Source: Acidobacteriota bacterium
GTDB taxonomy: Bacteria > Actinomycetota > Acidimicrobiia > Acidimicrobiales > CADCSY01
Assembly: GCA_019510095.1 (NCBI GenBank)
Contig: JAEKLB010000028.1
Span: forward strand, 1 to 35,530
DNA: 35,530 nt
Reading direction: 5' to 3'
This document shows, piece after piece, positions 32,858 through 35,530 of this stretch (position 1 is its first letter; each line of letters begins with the position of its first letter). The notes beneath the pieces were generated by a model. That model searched no databases and had not been told where the DNA came from. It worked only from the letters and a program-made list of their open reading frames with translations. The position numbers and the translations under genes are program-made.

Positions 32858-35281
32858 GTGCCGAGGAGTGCCTGCGACGGCATCCAAGTCGTCGAGATGG
32901 GGGCTGGCAGCATCGCCGGGTCGTTGGCCGGGATGCTGCTGGCCGACAACGGGGCGAGGGTCGTCAAGATCGAGCCGCCGGAAGGCGACCGCCTCCGCAC
33001 CGGTTCGCCCTCGGGCTTCCTGGTCTGGAACCGCGGCAAGGAGAGCCTGGTTGCCGACCTGCGCACGGCAGGGGGACGGGACGAGGCCCGTCGGCTCATG
33101 CTGCAGGCCGACGTGGTGATCGAGGGGTTCGCCCCCGGCGTCGCCGACGGCTGGGGTCTCGGTTACGAGGATCTCCGTGCCGAGAACACCGGCCTCGTCT
33201 ACTGCTCGATCAAGGGGTTCGGTTCGACCGGCCCCTACGCCAACCTCCCGGCCTACGAAGGTGTGGTCGCCGCCAAGAGCGGCTTCTGGACGCTCGGTGC
33301 CTTCGCCATCCGCTCCGGTCCGATCTTCAACGGTGCACCGATGGCCAGCAACGGCACGGGCCACATGGCGGCCGCCGGGATCCTCGGCGCGCTGCTGGTG
33401 CGGGAGAGGACGGGGTGTGGCCAGCGGCTGGAAGCCACCATGGTCCAGGGCCTGAACCCGTTCGACTACTTCGGCACCATGACCTGGCAGCACGTGCAGC
33501 AGAAGACCGGCGGCAAGGCCCACGGCACGTCGGCCATCGCGTCGGTCATGTCGGGTGCCATCCGCACCAACTTCATCGCCCCGACCGGCGACGGTCGATG
33601 GGTCAACTTCACCCACATGATGCCGAACCAGGCCCAGGCCCTCTCTCGTGCGCTCGGCCTCGGTGACATCCTCGACGACCCGGTGTTCGCCAACCAACCG
33701 TTCTTCGCCTCCGCCGAGGACGCGGCCGAGTGGGAGAACCGGGTGTGGGAGGCGCTCCGCACCAAGAGCTACGCCGAGTGGGAGCCGATCCTCCTCGCCG
33801 ACCCCGACATCGCCTTCGAGCTGGCCCGCAAGAGCGAGGAGGGACTCGACCACGTCCAGATCCGTCACAACCACGAGGCCGTCACCATCGACGATCCCGA
33901 CGTCGGACCGGTCGAGCAGGTCGGCCCAGTCGCCTCGTTCAGCCGGACACCTGCCCAGCTGACCCAGACAGCACCCCGCCTCGGCGACCACGGCGACGAG
34001 TTCACGGCCTGGCACGCGCCGGCGTCGGAACCCACCCCGGCCCATCCACTGGCCGGCATCACCATCGTCGAGCTCGGCTACTTCTACGCCATGCCCTATG
34101 GGGTGACGATGGCCGCCGCCCTCGGCGCCCGGGTGATCAAGCTCGAGACCGAGGACGGCGACCCGATGCGGCGCAGCTTCGGCATGCCCGAGGTGAGCGG
34201 GGCCAAGTGCATGGAGGGCAAGGAGAGCCTGGCCATCGACCTCCGCACTGACGAGGGGCGCCAGATCGCGCTCGAGGTGCTGAAGACCGCCGACGTGTTC
34301 GTGGATGGCTTCCGCCCCGGCGTCACCCAGCGGCTGGGTCTCGACCAACCGACGTTGGCCAAGCTGAACCCTCGACTCCTCTACGTCCATGCCGCCGGCT
34401 ACGGGGCGAGCGGGCCCTACGCCCACCGCCCGATCTACGCCGGCGTCGCCTCGGCGCTGGCTGGCCAGGTCCACCGCCATGCCGGCTACTGGCTCGACCC
34501 GGAGCTGACGACCAGCCTCAGCGTGACCGAGGCCCAGATCGTGATCCTCCCCCGCCTCCGGGGACCCACCGACGGCGACGCCAACGCGTCGTTGGCCGTG
34601 TTCACCACGATCATGCTCGGACTGTTCGAGCGCCAACGCAGCGGTCTGGGCCAGCTGGCAACGACCACGATGATCGGCGGGAACGCGCTCGCCTACGCCG
34701 ACGACTTCAACCGGTACCAGGGCAAGCCGCCGGTGCCCCTCGCCGATCCCGAGAACTACGGGCTCCACGCCCTGTACCGCGTCTACCCGGCCGCTACCGG
34801 ATGGGTGTTCCTCGCCGCCGCCCGCCAGAAGGAGTGGGAGGCATTCGCCGCCGGGATCGATCGCGTCGATCTCCTCGATGACGACCGGTTCCGCACCCCG
34901 GAGCTGCGTACGGCCAACGACGACGCGCTCATCGCCGCGCTCGAGAGCACCTTTGCCGCCAAGTCGGCCAAGGACTGGGAGGCCATGCTGGTGCCCAAGG
35001 GCATCGCCTGCGTCGCCTCCTTCGATGCCAGCACCTCCGAGTTCACCTGCACCGACCCGGTGCTCCAGGAGACCGGCCTCGTCGTCGAGGTCGACCATCC
35101 CGAGCTCGGCCGCATCCTCCGTCACGGCCTGCCCGTCGCCTTCTCGGACACCCCCGGCCGCGTCGCGCCTGGCTCCAGGATCGGCCAACACACCGACCAG
35201 ATCCTCACCGAGCTCGGCTACGCCGACGACGCGATCGCCGCCCTGCGAGAGAAGCGGATCGTGTTCGGCCCGACCGCGTAG
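32858..35281 (+). CDS. Tandem (fused) family III CaiB/BaiF-type CoA-transferase
   Basis: An 807-residue protein made of two family III CoA-transferase domains in one frame. Half 1 is about residues 7-380 (IQVVEMGAGSIAGSLAGMLLADNGARVVKIE, then the FGSTGPYAN loop). Half 2 is about 398-800 (ITIVELGYFYAMPYGVTMAAALGARVIKLE, then YGASGPYAHRPIYAG). By alignment with the formyl-CoA transferase active-site loop (GDSNTG...), half 2 has GDANAS with D574 as catalytic Asp. Half 1 has MASNGT, where the corresponding residue is S164. The GTG start has a GGGGGG run about seven bases upstream. It diverges from the DUF35/thiolase pair, so all three probably act on the same acyl-CoA. Confidence 0.9.
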   Translation: MPRSACDGIQVVEMGAGSIAGSLAGMLLADNGARVVKIEPPEGDRLRTGSPSGFLVWNRGKESLVADLRTAGGRDEARRLMLQADVVIEGFAPGVADGWGLGYEDLRAENTGLVYCSIKGFGSTGPYANLPAYEGVVAAKSGFWTLGAFAIRSGPIFNGAPMASNGTGHMAAAGILGALLVRERTGCGQRLEATMVQGLNPFDYFGTMTWQHVQQKTGGKAHGTSAIASVMSGAIRTNFIAPTGDGRWVNFTHMMPNQAQALSRALGLGDILDDPVFANQPFFASAEDAAEWENRVWEALRTKSYAEWEPILLADPDIAFELARKSEEGLDHVQIRHNHEAVTIDDPDVGPVEQVGPVASFSRTPAQLTQTAPRLGDHGDEFTAWHAPASEPTPAHPLAGITIVELGYFYAMPYGVTMAAALGARVIKLETEDGDPMRRSFGMPEVSGAKCMEGKESLAIDLRTDEGRQIALEVLKTADVFVDGFRPGVTQRLGLDQPTLAKLNPRLLYVHAAGYGASGPYAHRPIYAGVASALAGQVHRHAGYWLDPELTTSLSVTEAQIVILPRLRGPTDGDANASLAVFTTIMLGLFERQRSGLGQLATTTMIGGNALAYADDFNRYQGKPPVPLADPENYGLHALYRVYPAATGWVFLAAARQKEWEAFAAGIDRVDLLDDDRFRTPELRTANDDALIAALESTFAAKSAKDWEAMLVPKGIACVASFDASTSEFTCTDPVLQETGLVVEVDHPELGRILRHGLPVAFSDTPGRVAPGSRIGQHTDQILTELGYADDAIAALREKRIVFGPTA

Positions 35282-35530
35282 GCGGCACCGAGCCCGGCGC
35301 GCCCGCCCGGCCTTCTCTTTGGTTGTCCAGGTGCGCGGGCACTCGGCGGGGAAGAGCCGTTGGTGCCCGAGGTGATGCGACGTGAGCTGCGCGTTGCCTG
35401 AGGGGGAAGCGAGGTGACCACATCATCCGGGTGGTGCGGGTCCGGCGCGGGCGGCGGCGGCGAGGTCTCGTGAGGTGCCGGGGTGATCGGGGTGGCCGGG
35501 TGGGACCATCGGTCGTTTCCCGGCGCCGTC
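35282..35530. other. Right-edge region, no gene supported
   Basis: These 249 bases follow the CoA-transferase stop. They are GC-rich, with a short TC-rich stretch (CTTCTCTTTGG near 35313-35323). No frame has convincing protein character. A minus-strand frame with several Ser/Arg residues may be the end of a gene entering from the right, but nothing recognisable is seen. A terminator for the upstream gene was not found. Confidence 0.3.

Noticed and set aside
32045-35191. A minus-strand open frame of more than 1000 codons opposite the CoA-transferase
   Set aside because: It is antisense to a well-recognised protein, lacks any family motif and is rich in Gly/Ala/Asp/Val as expected for a GC-rich shadow frame. 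Only its last part coincides with the thiolase region, in the wrong frame.
35310-35330. A fourth copy of the GTTCTTTG-tipped repeat (CTTCTCTTTGGTTGTCC)
   Set aside because: It resembles one arm only loosely and no complementary arm was found within the remaining sequence.

Overview
This is a very GC-rich, gene-dense chromosomal window from an actinobacterium. The main evidence is one long minus-strand housekeeping series, lysA - hom - thrC - (ApgM-like gene) - rho - rpmE - prfA - prmC - sua5 - glyA - wecA - atpZ/I - atpBEFHAGDC. From memory of family context, this matches the lysA-thrA-thrC-thrB-rho-rpmE-prfA-hemK-sua5-rfe-atp order of Mycobacterium and Streptomyces. Long-form ThrC, long-form Ino1, an AtpF with a signal-like N-terminus, and an ApgM-family protein in place of ThrB suggest a deep branch such as Acidimicrobiia. 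That placement is inference. Frequent GTG and TTG starts and GTGA stop/start overlaps fit a high-GC actinobacterium.

Layout. Positions 1-3458 hold the edge of an S9-peptidase-like gene, glpX, a fused 2H-phosphoesterase/GNAT protein, and two exported proteins (a lipoprotein and a PKD-like protein) in a patch of lower GC. Positions 3525-12051 hold the complete F1Fo ATP synthase operon on the minus strand, with two assembly-type genes (atpZ-like, atpI) and a wecA-type phosphoglycosyltransferase at its head. Positions 12052-14462 are an accessory island: a decayed coding remnant, a vapBC module, a PP2C/RsbU-like phosphatase and a small YdeI-like protein. Positions 14474-20373 carry ino1, glyA, an unknown gene, sua5, prmC and prfA. 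Positions 20393-25306 carry an unknown gene with no clear start, rpmE, rho, a zinc-finger rhomboid, a hemerythrin with a Rho-N-like tail, and a small unknown gene. Positions 25314-31099 form the threonine/lysine block, headed by a receiver-only response regulator that overlaps lysA. Positions 31143-35281 are an acyl-CoA locus: a thiolase-like protein and its DUF35 partner diverge from a tandem CaiB-type CoA-transferase.

Most unusual signals. (1) Three dispersed inverted repeats share a conserved arm tip (CGTTCTTTG-like) but have different, internally paired stems. Two lie between convergent genes. One forms the overlapping end of prmC and start of sua5. (2) An ApgM-family protein sits in the thrB slot, overlapping thrC. 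(3) The 2H-GNAT fusion. (4) The tandem CoA-transferase keeps the catalytic Asp only in its second half, next to a thiolase-like protein lacking the usual Cys and His. No tRNA, rRNA, CRISPR array, insertion sequence or prophage was seen.
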